From positions 48,031,291 to 48,095,290 of the forward strand of contig CP154956.1 of NCBI GenBank assembly GCA_039621445.1: 64,000 nt of DNA, written 5' to 3'. Made by a program: the position numbers and the translations under genes. Every line of letters begins with the position of its first letter. The first letter of the stretch is position 1. Origin of the DNA: Euglena gracilis. Lineage: Eukaryota > Euglenida > Euglenophyceae > Euglenales. Under the pieces are notes generated by a model. That model was given only the letters and a program-made list of their open reading frames with translations. It had not been told where the DNA came from and did not search any database. Positions 12,722 through 22,495 of this stretch are shown here, in pieces.

Positions 12722-14382
12722 AACCAGGTTTTGAATAGTGCTGAGCTCTTGATAAGCGCGCACCCACCCCTTCATTGAACCCCTCCATACACACCGGCCC
12801 ACTCCATGGAGCTCTTTTGCCGGAAATGCATGGGTTTTGTGCCAGAAACAGGGCGCCGGTGGGTCGAAAAACGCTCGTTTTCGGCTCAAAAACAGTTTTT
12901 CTGGGTCCGGGAGGCCAAAAAACATCGTTTCGGGCAGCCAAAATTTTTTCGATTTTTTTCGACTTTTTTGACCCGGTTTTGACCCAAAGTCAACGGGTCG
13001 GCGGCCCAAAACGGGGCGCGGGCGGGTCGAAAAACGCTCGTTTTCGGCTCAAAAACAGTTTTTCTGGGTCCGGGAGGCCAAAAAACATCATTTCGGGCAA
13101 AAAAATTTTTTTCGATTTTTTTCGACTTTTTTGACCCGGTTTTGACCCAAAGTCAATGGGTCGGCGGCCCAAAACGGGGCGCTGGCGGGTCGAAAAACGC
13201 TCGTTTTCGGCTCAAAAACAGTTTTTCTGGGTCCGGGAGGCCAAAAAAACATCATTTCGGGCAAAAAAAATTTTTTCGATTTTTTTCGACTTTTTTGACC
13301 CGATTTTGACCCAAAGTCAATGGGTCGGCGGCCCAAAACGGGGCGCTGGCGGATCGAAAAACGCTCGTTTTCGGCTCAAAAACAGTTTTTCTGGATCCGG
13401 GAGGCCAAAAAACATCATTTCGGGCAAAAAATTTTTTTTCGATTTTTTTCGACTTTTTTGACCCGGTTTTGACCCAAAGTCAACGGGTCGGCGGCCCAAA
13501 ACGGGGCGCTGGCGGGTCGAAAAACGCTCGTTTTCGGCTCAAAAACAGTTTTTCTGGGTCCGGGAGGCCAAAAAACATCATTTCGGGCAAAAAAAATTTT
13601 TTTCGATTTTTTTCGAGTTTTTTGGCCGAAAACGGCTAAGTCGAACAGTGGAAAAAGTGTACAAAATGGCCAAAAATGGCCCAAATTGGCCAAAAAACGC
13701 CCGTATCTCGGGCTGGGCGGGGAGTTGCGGGGAAACCAAAATCCCAGTAGATAGAGCGTTCCAAGGGCTTCAATTTAGGTCTCCGGACATTTCCTTTGAT
13801 TTTGCATCGTTTTCGAGAAATTTTGAAAACATCGATTTTTTGACCCCCAACCCCCCGAAAACGGCTAAGTCGAACACAGGGAAAAGTGTACAAAACGGCC
13901 ATCTACGCCGAAAACGGCCGTATCTCGGGCTGGGCGGGGAGTTGCGGGGAAATCAAAATACCGGTGGATGGGGCGTTCCAAGGGCTTCAAATTAGGTCTC
14001 CGGACATTTCCTTTGATTTGGCTTCATTTTGGAGATATTTTGAAAATTGACATTTTTTGGCCGAAATGGCAGAGTCCAAAGGGGGGGGGGCTTATCCAGG
14101 GGGGGGGCGGGTAAATCCTACCCAGTTTGGACCCCTTCGCGCGTGAATAACTCGGGCCTGGCGGGGAGTTGGGGGTCAAACCCAGGTGATTCGGAAACTA
14201 GGAATCCAGTCGCTCGCAACTGGAAAAAAAAATTCCGGGAACCGGGCTGGGGTCATGGTGATAATCCGCGGTTTTCACGGTCTACCCAGAGGGGGGGGGG
14301 CCGGGGGAGGGGGGGGGTCCGACCCCCCACTTTTCCCTGGTGGTAAGCTTCGCTCTTACTCTAAAGAGATAAGAGCTCAGCG
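12722..14382. repeat. Satellite-bearing repeat, copy A
   Basis: It starts ACCAGGTTTTGAATAGTGC and ends AGAGCTCAGCGACC. Copy B at 22496-25781 has the same 5' flank (about 120 bp), the same 3' part (about 750 bp), and a longer central tandem array. The ends contain inverted GCTGAGCTCTT and AAGAGCTCAGC. The 3' part includes repeated CGTATCTCGGGCTGGGCGGG blocks. There is no coding evidence. Confidence 0.75.
12842..13625. repeat. 163-bp satellite array, about 4.7 units
   Basis: Tandem units of about 163 bp each contain GGGTCGGCGGCCCAAAACGG, CTCGTTTTCGGCTC, TCCGGGAGGCC and a TTTTTTCGATTTTTTTCGAC block. The long overlapping open frames on both strands are by-products of the unit. Confidence 0.9.
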
Positions 14383-14530
14383 ACCCCCCCCTAATTGTCC
14401 CCCCCCCAATAGGGGGTCCGAAGGAGCCCGACCATTAGCCAAATAGGGGGGGGGGTGAGGGTAATTGGCCAGAAGGGGGGTCCGGGCCGCCCGGAGGGCG
14501 GCCAAATAGGGGGGGGGGGGTTGGTATCCC
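14383..14530. mobile_element. C/G-run inverted-repeat element(s)
   Basis: C runs with TAATTGTCC are followed by AGGGGGTCCGAAGGAGCCCG, then ATTAGCCAAATAGGGG and GTGAGGGTAATTGG. These are the same modules as at 27412-27592. They lie at the inner right edge of the hAT-like element. Confidence 0.45.
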
Positions 14531-14557
14531 TATATTCCTATGCAACCCTGCCTGTGG

Positions 14558-15830
14558 CCATCTGTCAAAAGCCCTCGAGAAGAGCTTTTGATTGATGGGT
14601 AACGTGGCATCACATTTGTGAAAACTTCAATCGGCCAATCGACATCGCCATTCGCCCAAAGGAAGTCAAAAATACTCAAAAAGGTTCAAAAAATGGGTAT
14701 TTAGGGCGAAATTGGCCGTGATTCCTTGAACGCCGGTTCGGGCATGAAGCCAGAGCCCCTAACCCACGGTTTCAACAACTCTGTTCAGAACGCCGGTTCG
14801 GGCCACCGCCCGAACTGGCGTTCTGAAACACGGCTTCACACCCGAACTGGCGTTCTGAACACAGTTTTCGTATCAGAAACAGTCATACCATGACCTTAGG
14901 GCCACTTTTGGGCACTTTTGGTGACATTTTTTAAGAATGAAAACCGGACGCCAGGATTTGACAAAACCTAGGACAGAACCGGCGTCCTGAAAACCCGTGG
15001 GGGGGGGACGCCGGTTCTGTCTTGAACCCGGCGTCCCAGGACGCCGGGTTCAGGACAGAACCGGCGTCCCCCCCCCACGGGCTTTCCGGACGCCGGTTCT
15101 GTCCTAAAACCCGGCGTCAGGAACGCCGGTTTAGTCCAAAACCCGGCGTCCGGTTTTCATTCCTAAAAATGTCGCCAAAAGTGCCCAAAAGTGGCCCTAA
15201 GGTGCTGGTATGATTGTTTCAACCATCTAGGACAATGAATTTTGCCATCTAGGGACCAGTGGGGTGGATGTCCAAATATGGTGAAAATTGGCCCAGATTC
15301 GGCAATAGAGAACCGTGCAGCGTGGAAAGATCTGATGAGCACCGCTGGTCGTCTGTTGAAAAGAGCTTTCGATCGAGGGGTAACTTGGTACCCTGACGTT
15401 GCACGCAGCCCGAGATACGCTCGCGATCGTCGGATCGGCCAGAATCTGAGTCGAAATTGTGGTAATTTTTAGTGATTTTTGGTTTAAGATGCTGAATAAA
15501 CCTTACAGAAACGTTTTTTCTCTTTGAATCGACCACCTCAGGGGTCCTGGGGGGCTCCAGAGTTGTGAAATTAAGATTTCCCAGTGACAGAAAATAAGAG
15601 CTCCAGGTGGCGTGGCTGAATTTGGTGGTGATCGCCAGTCGTCTGATGAAAGAGCTTTCGAATGAGGGGTGAGTTTGTAACTGGACGATTGACACAGCCA
15701 GAAATACCCTCGCGATCGCCGGAATTTGGTGCAATGCAAAGTGGCGTGACATTGCAGATCAGTGGTCGGAGATTGGTCCTGGGAGTGTCCTTTGACCGAA
15801 GGTTGGGGGGCAGGCATTGAATATAAAGCA
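14558..15830. repeat. Dispersed repeat family, continuation after the hAT-like element
   Basis: It resumes the sequence interrupted at 9767. Modules B (15250-15475) and A (15540-15790) occur in an order and relative orientation different from 7270-7800, so one module has been inverted. No coding signal is seen. Confidence 0.65.
14943..15165. repeat. Stacked palindromes of GACGCCGG / CCGGCGTC
   Basis: At least six alternating copies of ACGCCGGTTCTGTC and GACAGAACCGGCGTC are flanked by an outer inverted pair (GAAAACCGGACGCC and GGCGTCCGGTTTTC). The whole 220 bp can fold on itself. A shorter relative lies at 53945-54056. Confidence 0.8.
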
Positions 15831-16309
15831 CTTAAAACAGAAACGTTTGCCCTTTTGTTTAAAACACTGATATTTTTCGGGGCATAGTTTTAAACACTTC
15901 GCGATTCGCGAAAATGCAGATTCCTAATATATCTCACACACCAGGTGGGGGGTCGGCACGCCGTGGCGAGGTTTCCGGCTAGGGGGGGAGGAGGGGGGGG
16001 TTTTGGCGTGGCGAGGGGGTTCCGGATGGGGGGGGGGGGGGGGTGCGCGGGGGTTTGCCAAGAAAATTTTCTTTGGCGGGCCTGACATGGCGTGGCGAGG
16101 GGGTCTGAAAAGGGGGGGAGGGGGGGGGGAAAATGGCGTGGCGAGGGGGTCGGTGAGGGGGGGGGGGAGGGGTGTGCCGACCCCCCGGTGTCACCGCACA
16201 TATTTCTGAGTGATTTTCAGCACAAACACAGTGGACCAGTGAAGACCTTGGTGGAGTTCAAGGTACAACTTCAAGGAGTGTTTCAAGTTACAAATCAAGT
16301 ACCCCCCTC
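15831..16309. repeat. G-run tandem modules GGCGTGGCGAGGGGGTC
   Basis: Four or more copies of GGCGTGGCGAGG followed by long G runs lie at 15962-16180. Related inverse modules (CCCCTCGCCACGCC) occur at 54800-54930. The rest of this stretch shows no gene. Confidence 0.6.
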
Positions 16310-16388
16310 CCCCCCCCCCCCGCGCGGCCGCCCGCGCGGCCGCTCGCCGCCCCCATCAGCCCCCCCCTCCCCCCGATGTGCCTAGCCT
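16310..16388. mobile_element. Partial G/C-run element, GGAGGCTAGGC family
   Basis: A C run, GCGCGGCCGCCCGCGCGGCC, a second C run and the terminal GTGCCTAGCCTCC match the right half of the complete copy at 21947-22178. The left end is missing. Confidence 0.55.
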
Positions 16389-16665
16389 CCCTTGGGCAGG
16401 TCATCGTCTGACAAAAAATCCAACCTGGGAAGGAGTAGCGTCACTTATGGGGGGGGGGGTGTTTTCCGGGGTGGTCACTTTTCTTTTTGCAAATGCTGCA
16501 ACCTTCGCATGCGGTTGGACCTGCAACGAGTGAGGAAAATCGCCTTCCTACAAAGGGCGATGAACACCGCCGACTTCATCGACACCGAGGTAACAACCCC
16601 TTTTAAATCTGTCGTGAACGTGTGATAGCCCCCTTCTATGTCCTTCAGTTACCCAGTTTTTATAT
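16389..16665. other. Intervening sequence with possible short exon
   Basis: A plus-strand frame ends around 16600 with a possible donor (GAG then GTAACA). No domain is recognised and nothing further supports a gene. Confidence 0.25.
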
Positions 16666-16671
16666 TTAAAT

Positions 16672-16762
16672 CAACAGACACTAACAATTTCAGCAGCGCC
16701 GGGCCATGCGAGCGAAGCGAGCGGCCCGGCGCCCCTGCTGAAACCGTTAGTGTCTGTTGATT
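16672..16762. repeat. GC-rich terminal hairpin (91 bp)
   Basis: The arms TCAACAGACACTAAC and GTTAGTGTCTGTTGA enclose an inner stem (CAGCAGCGCCGGGCC with GGCCCGGCGCCCCTGCTG) and the loop ATGCGAGCGAAGCGAGC. It sits directly outside the recombinase-like element, as does the analogous hairpin at 56179-56290. Confidence 0.85.
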
Positions 16763-16765
16763 TAC

Positions 16766-17856
16766 TAAAACCTATTTCGTCTGGGCCCGCACGCCTGTCT
16801 TGAAAATTCATTCGACCGATGCACCTGGCTTGAGTTTTGGCCGGTTTTTGTCATTTTTTTTTTTCAAGAAAACGTACGCCGTCTTGGAAATCGTTTTACA
16901 CTGACGGATCCCTGTCTTGGAAATTGTTTGCTCTTTGATGATGGTGATATGTTCTTCTTGTCCTCAGTTTTTGTTCTTAATGGCTAAACGGGCGAACCAT
17001 GTGGCGTGGCCGGAGTGAAACCTCCGCCCCCCCCTGAGGAATTTGTTGCTGCGATCCGCAAAATATCTGAGGGCGGTAAGCAGGAGGCAGATGACCCAAT
17101 GAACGGCCCTTGTTTGCTAAGAAAGAAACCAAGAGACTTTCCGGAGCGCAAGGCGTCCAACGATCCGGCATCCCACATTTTCTGACTTTTGTCGATTTTT
17201 GTGAGGATAACGGGTTAAAATATGACTCGTTGGATGAATATTTGCGAGGTTGGGCTCGTCGCACCATTTTTCCGGTGTATTTGTTTGACGATGAGGTTGA
17301 CGTGGAAAGTTGCAAACAACAGCGGGCCACACAGAACTTCTCACTAAAAGTACTTTCTGCAGACTCCTGGCGAATTTATGTGAACGGCATGATGAGGGCG
17401 TACAATGCAACGGCCCCTAAAATTGCCTTGGCTGCCTTTGTGGATCGTCAATTTCCGTTGCTGAATGAATTTGCTGCCCCGGTGCTCAAGCGTGAAAGAG
17501 GGGTGCGTGCCATGGAAGCAGCTCAACGAACGACACCTGGGATTTTGACAGAGGAGGAACTTCTGTCCCTCCGAACACGTTTTGACGCAAGCAACGTTCT
17601 GCAGATGCAGCGGTGGAATTTGCTGATTTTTGGATTCAGGACGGGCTGACCACGCTTGTCATTTTTTTCAAGAAAACGCACACCGTCTTGGAAATCGTTT
17701 TACTCTAACGATCGCCTGCCTTGGAAATCGTTTTACACTAACGGATCCCAACGGTCGCCTGTCTTGGAAATTGTTTTACACTAACGGATTCAGCGGAAAT
17801 CCGTTAGTAGGTGTAAAAATTCAAGACAGGCGTCGGGCCCAGTAAATTGGTTTTAA
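16766..17856 (+). mobile_element. Candidate tyrosine-recombinase element 1
   Basis: The outer ends are inverted repeats of about 40 bp (CTGGGCCCGCACGCCTGTCTT at the left, AAGACAGGCGTCGGGCCCAG at the right). Inside, a direct repeat (TTCAAGAAAACG then CCGTCTTGGAAATCG) occurs on both sides of the coding segment, at about 16862-16900 and 17668-17706. Extra CTTGGAAATTGTTTTACAC copies follow on the right. The 91-bp hairpin lies just outside the left end. The same layout (hairpin, inverted ends, internal direct repeats flanking the gene) is seen at 56174-57681. I infer a tyrosine-recombinase or Crypton-like origin from the encoded fragment. Confidence 0.55.
16980..17649 (+). pseudogene. Tyrosine-recombinase-like protein, broken
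   Basis: An ATG at 16980 (MAKRANHV) follows a pyrimidine stretch ending in CAG. The frame breaks after 12 codons, again near 17110, and then runs open to 17649 for about 180 residues. The open part contains FLTFVDFCEDNGLKYDSLDE, which resembles a helical core-binding domain, and ends RWNLLIFGFRTG, which resembles the start of a recombinase catalytic domain just before the first catalytic Arg. The rest of the catalytic domain is absent. It shares MAKR, PPPP, a Y..LD...W block and an LFD...V..C block with the ORF at 56595-56886. That homology is visible, but the family assignment is inference. It could instead be another transposase N-terminus. Confidence 0.45.
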
Positions 17857-18356
17857 GGTGTTCCATGTCCCCCCCCTCTGAACACATCCAAACATGGGGA
17901 AGGGGGCTGCGCCGCTTCTCAGCGCACTCTCCAGTGTCATCAACACTGCTGTCACGGAAGAAATGTTTTGGAACCGACCAAGTGCTGCACAGTCCAGTTT
18001 TCCAAAAAGCAGTCTGATTTTTGGTCTTTTGGCTCCCATCCTTTGGGGGGGGGTCCCACCTAAAACCGCGCAAGGCAAACTCACCCCCCTTTGGGCGAGG
18101 CAAATGAAAAGATGAAAAGAAAAAAGCCCCCATCTTCCAAAAAAGTCCATTTTGTGAAAATGCACTGGTGATCCTTTCACTTCCATGTCTTTCTGCATTT
18201 TTTTTGTCGATCTTCCGTGAGGAATAGCCATTTAAATGCTCAAAAACACGGCATTCCGGGTTCGCAATTTGATATGCTCCGGTTTTTTCAATACGGGTCA
18301 TTGACGATGTATGCCGGCTGTTTTATACGTCTCCGGGGCTCGATTGTTTTAAACTT
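17857..18356. other. Unrecognised sequence
   Basis: No domain is recognised in frames on either strand. A C-terminal part of the recombinase was looked for here and not found. Confidence 0.3.
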
Positions 18357-18545
18357 ATTTTGTGTCAAGAACTGTGTTTGGGCCAAGAGTTAGGGGGAGC
18401 CCAGGGGCGGGGACCGCGGCGCAGAAAGCGCCGCGGTCGGCCCTGGGCCCCCCTAAAACCTTGGCCCAAAACACTGTTCTTGTTTGAAACCGTGTTTTGG
18501 GCGAAGATTTAAGACTTTTAAAGTCTCGAAATCGGCCCAAACACA
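18357..18545. repeat. Double-hairpin repeat, copy 1
   Basis: Two adjacent palindromes. The first has arms CAAGAACTGTGTTTGGGCCAA and TTGGCCCAAAACACTGTTCTTG (arms quoted in part) around a GC-rich core GGGGCGGGGACCGCGG. The second has CCGTGTTTTGGGC and GCCCAAACAC. It is nearly identical to 57104-57296, which lies inside the second recombinase-like element. Confidence 0.8.
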
Positions 18546-18603
18546 AAAAGCCATGTTGCTATGAACACGGCCTTGGCCCGAAATCCGATGATGTCAATAG
18601 AAT

Positions 18604-19138
18604 TGCAATACAGGCGTCGAGCCCAGAAAATAGGTTTAACATTGCCAAATCACTCCTCACCCGAAAGCTTTTCTTTCAGATGACCAGTGATGACAACTGG
18701 TTCAGGACAAATTTGCCGAATGCCTTTTCTGAAATTCCAGAAAATGATAATCTTAAGTACCGTCCTTCCCTCTGTTCCATCCAAAGTTTAGCCAGCTGTG
18801 ATCACCTGGCCACAAAATTTGGTTTTTGTCTGATCCATAACGCCTCCACAACCCCATAGGACCAAAAATGTCGAAAAACAGGGAAATCAAAAATGTCCAA
18901 AAAGTCACTAAAAATTCCCAATCTGACCAGCAACAGATTTCAATGGAATGGAAATCGACTGACATAAACGGGCGCCTGAATGGAAATCGACCGACATTAA
19001 CGGGCGCCTGGATGGAATCGACCGACATAAACGGGCGCCTGAATGGAAATCGACCGACATAAACAATTTCAGCCTGAAATCTGTTAATGTCAGTTGAATT
19101 TCAAGACAGGTGTCGGGCCCAGAAAATAGGTTTTAAAG
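18604..19138. repeat. Degenerate relative of recombinase element 1
   Basis: The terminal motif ACAGGCGTCGAGCCCAGAAAA occurs near 18612 and, as AAGACAGGTGTCGGGCCCAG, near 19102, here in direct orientation. Between them (18945-19075) is a tandem array of about four GGAAATCGACCGACATAAAC units, each followed by GGGCGCCTGAAT, with a 32- to 34-bp period. No coding region is seen. Confidence 0.5.
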
Positions 19139-19197
19139 GATTTTCATGTTATCCCTGTTTCATCATTACCCCTCCGGACCACCATCAAGGGCCCACC

Positions 19198-19451
19198 GGA
19201 GGTTCGGCATACCCCCCCCCTGGGGGTCGGACCCCCTCGGCACGGCAAAATGGGTACCCCCCCCCCACTGGTCAACCGACCCCCCTCGGCACGGCATGCC
19301 GAACCATACCAATGAAATTTCCTTAGGGAAATTTCGGCTCTCCGCCGTGGTGGACCCTCCCCCCCTGGGGGTCCGACCCCCTCGGCACGGCAAAATGGGT
19401 ACCCCCCCCCCCTTGGTGGCCGAGGATCCTCGTCAAACGTGCCGAACCTCC
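19198..19451. mobile_element. G/C-run element, GGAGGTTCGGCA family, complete copy
   Basis: A 254-bp element with terminal inverted repeats GGAGGTTCGGCA and TGCCGAACCTCC, flanked by ACC on both sides (19195-19197 and 19452-19454), a 3-bp TSD. The interior repeats CTCGGCACGGCAAAATGGGT with long C runs. Non-coding. An inverted, diverged copy lies at 4979-5215. Confidence 0.75.
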
Positions 19452-19499
19452 ACCAACCCCACCGACCGACTTTGGCCCAAATGGGCCGCCGGTCAAAAA

Positions 19500-19990
19500 T
19501 GGCAGATTCCACACTTCTGAAGCCATGTTACCCATTAATTGAAAGCTCTTCTCAAGGGCTTTTGACAGATGGCCACAGGATTCGGCCATAATGCACGCAG
19601 CGCTTATTTTCAGCGATCGTGTATTCCAAAATTTGACATCCTAATTTGTCAAATCCCACAGCTCAGGTTGCATATTGCATATCAAACGAAAGGTCTCGCC
19701 AACACCTTTTGCTTGGAACCCACAGAACTCAGCCAGATTGCAAAGCGCTCTCAAAATCAGCGATCGCATTTTCCCGCATTTTCCGGACCCCATTTGCATA
19801 TCTGAAATTCCACTTTTCAGCTGCCACGTTGCCCATCGATCGAAAGCTCTTCTCAAGGGCTTTCAGTAGATGGCCTTAGATTTCTGCCATGCTGCGTGGT
19901 ATTCTATTTCAGAAATTCTCCGAAATTGGCCAAAAGGAAATTTTCCCTCAAAAACCCCCAATTTTTGGCCCAAAAACTGCTCAAATATGA
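19500..19990. repeat. Dispersed repeat family, inverted copy
   Basis: This is the reverse complement of much of 8040-8520, with few differences. It is marked by CGATCGAAAGCTCTTCTCAAGG, quoted here in part. Non-coding. Confidence 0.75.
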
Positions 19991-20159
19991 TTTCCACCTG
20001 TCTCCAAAAAATTCCAAAACTTGGCCACAGACTTTTCTGAAAACATACTTCATGTAAGCACCTGAAACTGCAGCAGCAGTTAGAAAGTTTGAATGTAACT
20101 CGCACCTCGAAATACGTCCATTCCTTAGAAGCCAGAGAATCAGAATTTGAAAATATGCT

Positions 20160-20345
20160 GCCAGTGACCATGGCTTCATCTTTTTAAGCTCCAGACAGCC
20201 ATCAGCATGTGCTTTGGTGCGCAGAGTCACAAGAGACACTTCGGTTCCACATCCTCTGCACGTCTGAACATAACACTTCTTGCCGGAGTTGGAAATCTTC
20301 GGTCTGAAGCACGGCCACACAGGATCCACAGATATATAAGGATAT
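20160..20345 (-). pseudogene. BED-type zinc-finger fragment
   Basis: The minus frame reads VWPCFRP, then CRGC, then KAHADGC within about 45 residues. This is the aromatic lead-in and C-x2-C...H-x3-C spacing of a BED finger, the DNA-binding module at the N-terminus of many hAT transposases. It is followed by short open sequence without further recognised domains. Because the transposase core at 21137-21945 lies upstream in the reading direction, this finger is not simply its N-terminus. It is probably a remnant of a separate or rearranged copy. Confidence 0.5.
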
Positions 20346-20671
20346 AACCAGACGCTGCGATTCCAATCCAATCCAAAAAAACCAACGGTGGTTTTTTTGA
20401 AACAAAAAAACACAGTTTTTGGTTTTTTTCGAAAAAAAACCCAAAAAAAACACCATCCCTGGGAGGGAGTGAATGTTGCAGGTGCCTGGGTTGACAAAAA
20501 AATGCCAAAAAAGGAACTTTTTGTTGGGAAGACAGGACAAAACAGAAACACAAGCACATTGGTAGGATGTGAACTTAGCACTTAATTGTCAAAGCACTCG
20601 ATGCAGTTGAACTTGACTTGAACTTCAGCTTCACTGAACGTGCAAAAAGCTTCTGAAACCAGACCCACACC

Positions 20672-20897
20672 AGCGCCGCTCGGGGGGGGTCCCCGCCCCC
20701 CCCCCCCCCCCCCCCCCGCGGCCCCTGCGCGGCCGCTCGCCCCCCCTTCCGCCCCCCCCCTACTGTGCCCAGCATAAAACTGACCTGGGGGTTTCGGACC
20801 CCCCTCCCCCCCTCCCCCCCCCCGCGCGGCCGCCCGCGCGGCCGCTCGCCCCCCCCCCATCAGCCCCCCCCCTCCCCCCCCGCTGTGCCTAGCCTCC
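20672..20897. mobile_element. G/C-run element, GGAGGCTAGGC family, decayed cluster
   Basis: It contains CAGCGCCGCTCGGGGG, long C runs, GCGCGGCCGCTCGCC blocks twice, and the terminal CTGTGCCTAGCCTCC. The layout matches 21947-22178, but the left terminus is not preserved. Confidence 0.55.
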
Positions 20898-21136
20898 GTA
20901 ACCTCCGTAGTAACCGCAAAAAAGTTCGACTGAAGCACTAAAAATAGACCTAAACCTCCTCCTTCCTGGGTCCACGACATACAATTTTTTACCAACCCCG
21001 TTTTAAAAACTAGTCAGTCACACATTTTCAAAAAACCAGCCAGACACTCTGAAAAAACCAGTCACCCCCCCGGGGGGGGGGGGGGTCGGTCAGTGCTTAA
21101 GCAATTGCCTGGTCCACGACTGAGTAAGATTCAGGA

Positions 21137-21945
21137 CTAAAAAAAACATCTCTGGGGGGAGGAGTAAAAAAATACCTGGTAGGCTGCCAGGAACGTCTCG
21201 TTCCCCATCACCAAAGTGGACCGCTCCACAATTTTCCTGTATGCAGCCTTGAACGCTCTCGGGAACTGTGCCAGGATCTCAATCCGGCTCGCCACATCCG
21301 CTGGGTGCAGGGGGGGGGGTGGCACTCCGCACGTGCAAGCATTTTTCACATTCATTTAATTTGCGCAAATGCGCGCAATGACCACATCAAATTATGTCAA
21401 GTGACCAATTCAGGAGGACCACTTCCAAGAAGCCAAGACATGACAACACACAGCCAGTTTTCGTACGAGCCCTGCACACTGTATAGTAGTCCCCTGGGCA
21501 TACATCGAATTTCTTGATATGGGGCCCAACATTGCCAGCAGGTATTCTGTTGCTCTTCTGTGTTGCACATTTTTCAATATCACGGCGGACCACTTCACTA
21601 GGCTTCAGGTGGGCCGCGGCAATTTCACCCAAGTTGCCCCAGTGCACGCTGTAATATTCCAATGCCTTGAAAATTGTGCACCACCTGGTGTCGTTCGGCA
21701 AAGGAGGTTCGGCAAAGGAGGAGCATTCAGACAACAGCTGGGCAAACGCCATTTCAAAAACAGCCAGAGGCATTTGTCTGCCCAGATCCTTTCACTCGCA
21801 ATCCAGCATGCGAACGATGATTGTACGCAAACCAACGAAGGATGACCTTCACCTTCTCCAAAGCCGTCACGTCCTCACTCACATCCTTCGCTGCCAGATG
21901 TAACCAGTGTGCGGTGCGCACTTCAACAGGGTTAAGCAAAGACAT
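21137..21945 (-). pseudogene. hAT-superfamily transposase fragment
   Basis: Read 21945 to 21137. The first frame contains RTAHWLHLAAKDV and EKVKVILRWF, resembling the C/x-AH-LNL...K...V..F segment of hAT transposases. After a frame change near 21770, the second frame has PLPNDTRWCTIFKALEYY, the TRW-containing motif that follows in hAT proteins. A third segment (21300-21137, PADVASRIEILAQFPRAFKA) follows a C-rich stretch ending in CAG and may be a downstream exon. The catalytic start and the C-terminal dimerisation region are not seen. The upstream end is cut by the G/C element at 21947. Confidence 0.6.
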
Positions 21946-21946
21946 G

Positions 21947-22178
21947 GGAGGCTAGGCGCGCCGCTCGGGGGGGTCCCGGACCCCCCTCCCCCCCCCCCGC
22001 GCGGCCCCTGCGCGGCCGCTCGCCCCTGCGCTCAGCCCCCCCCCCCCCCCTACTGTGCCTAGCATAAAACTGACCTGGGGGTTTCGGACCCCCCTCCCCC
22101 CCCCTCCCCCCCGCGCGGCCGCCCGCGCGGCCGCTCGCCCCCCCCCTCAGCCCCCCCCCCCCGCTGTGCCTAGCCTCC
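21947..22178. mobile_element. G/C-run element, GGAGGCTAGGC family, complete copy
   Basis: A 232-bp element with ends GGAGGCTAGGC and GCCTAGCCTCC. ATG at 21944-21946 and 22179-22181 is a 3-bp TSD. The interior has C runs, GCGCGGCCGC blocks and a central CAGCATAAAACTGACC-like segment shared with 20760-20800. It lies immediately upstream of the hAT transposase remnant. Confidence 0.8.
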
Positions 22179-22195
22179 ATGGGTTGTGGTCACAG

Positions 22196-22490
22196 CAGGG
22201 TTGGGCAATTTCTCCTCCGGGGCAATTATTTCTTTTCTTTGCGGAAAAAAAACGGGAAAATGGAAAATTGCGAATTAATACTCAGCAATTGCGAACATCA
22301 CATGCGCGATTGGAATTCTGAATTTTTTTCATTTTTTTTCTCCATTTCTCACAGGTCCGGGATGAATGTCACGAGGACCGTTGGAAGGCAACGTGAAACA
22401 ACCAGATTGAATTATCGCTTTGGCCAAGGTGTGCAATATTATTTCATCAGTGCCAGCCAATTGATGGTTCTTCCAGATTTACGGTTTTAA
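22196..22490 (+). other. Possible hAT left end with one exon-like segment
   Basis: CAGGGTTGGGCAATTT at 22196 has the form of a hAT terminal repeat. A pyrimidine stretch ending TTTCTCACAG at about 22353 precedes a short open frame with no recognised domain, which the satellite repeat at 22496 interrupts. The matching right end was not found. Confidence 0.3.
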
Positions 22491-22495
22491 GTAAA

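Larger units (their letters stand above)
9768..14550. mobile_element. hAT-like element, 4.8 kb, non-autonomous
   Basis: The left end CAGGGTTGCATATAGG and right end CCTATGCAACCCTG are inverted repeats of hAT type (CAGGG start). CCTGTGG occurs at 9761-9767 and at 14551-14557, giving a 7- to 8-bp TSD. The uninterrupted site CCTGTGGCCATCTGTC is seen at 8432-8447. The interior has no transposase. It contains a CCTATA microsatellite, G/C-run elements and a satellite-bearing repeat, so much of its length is later cargo or nested insertion. Confidence 0.7.

Noticed and set aside
17857-18356. C-terminal catalytic domain of the recombinase-like protein
   Set aside because: No frame shows the expected H-x-x-R or Tyr context.
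18945-19075. CRISPR-like array of 32-34-bp units
   Set aside because: Units are directly adjacent without unique spacers, no cas genes are present, and the context is eukaryotic.
20160-21945. BED finger and hAT core as one intact transposase gene
   Set aside because: On the minus strand the finger lies downstream of the core, the reverse of the normal order, and frames are broken.
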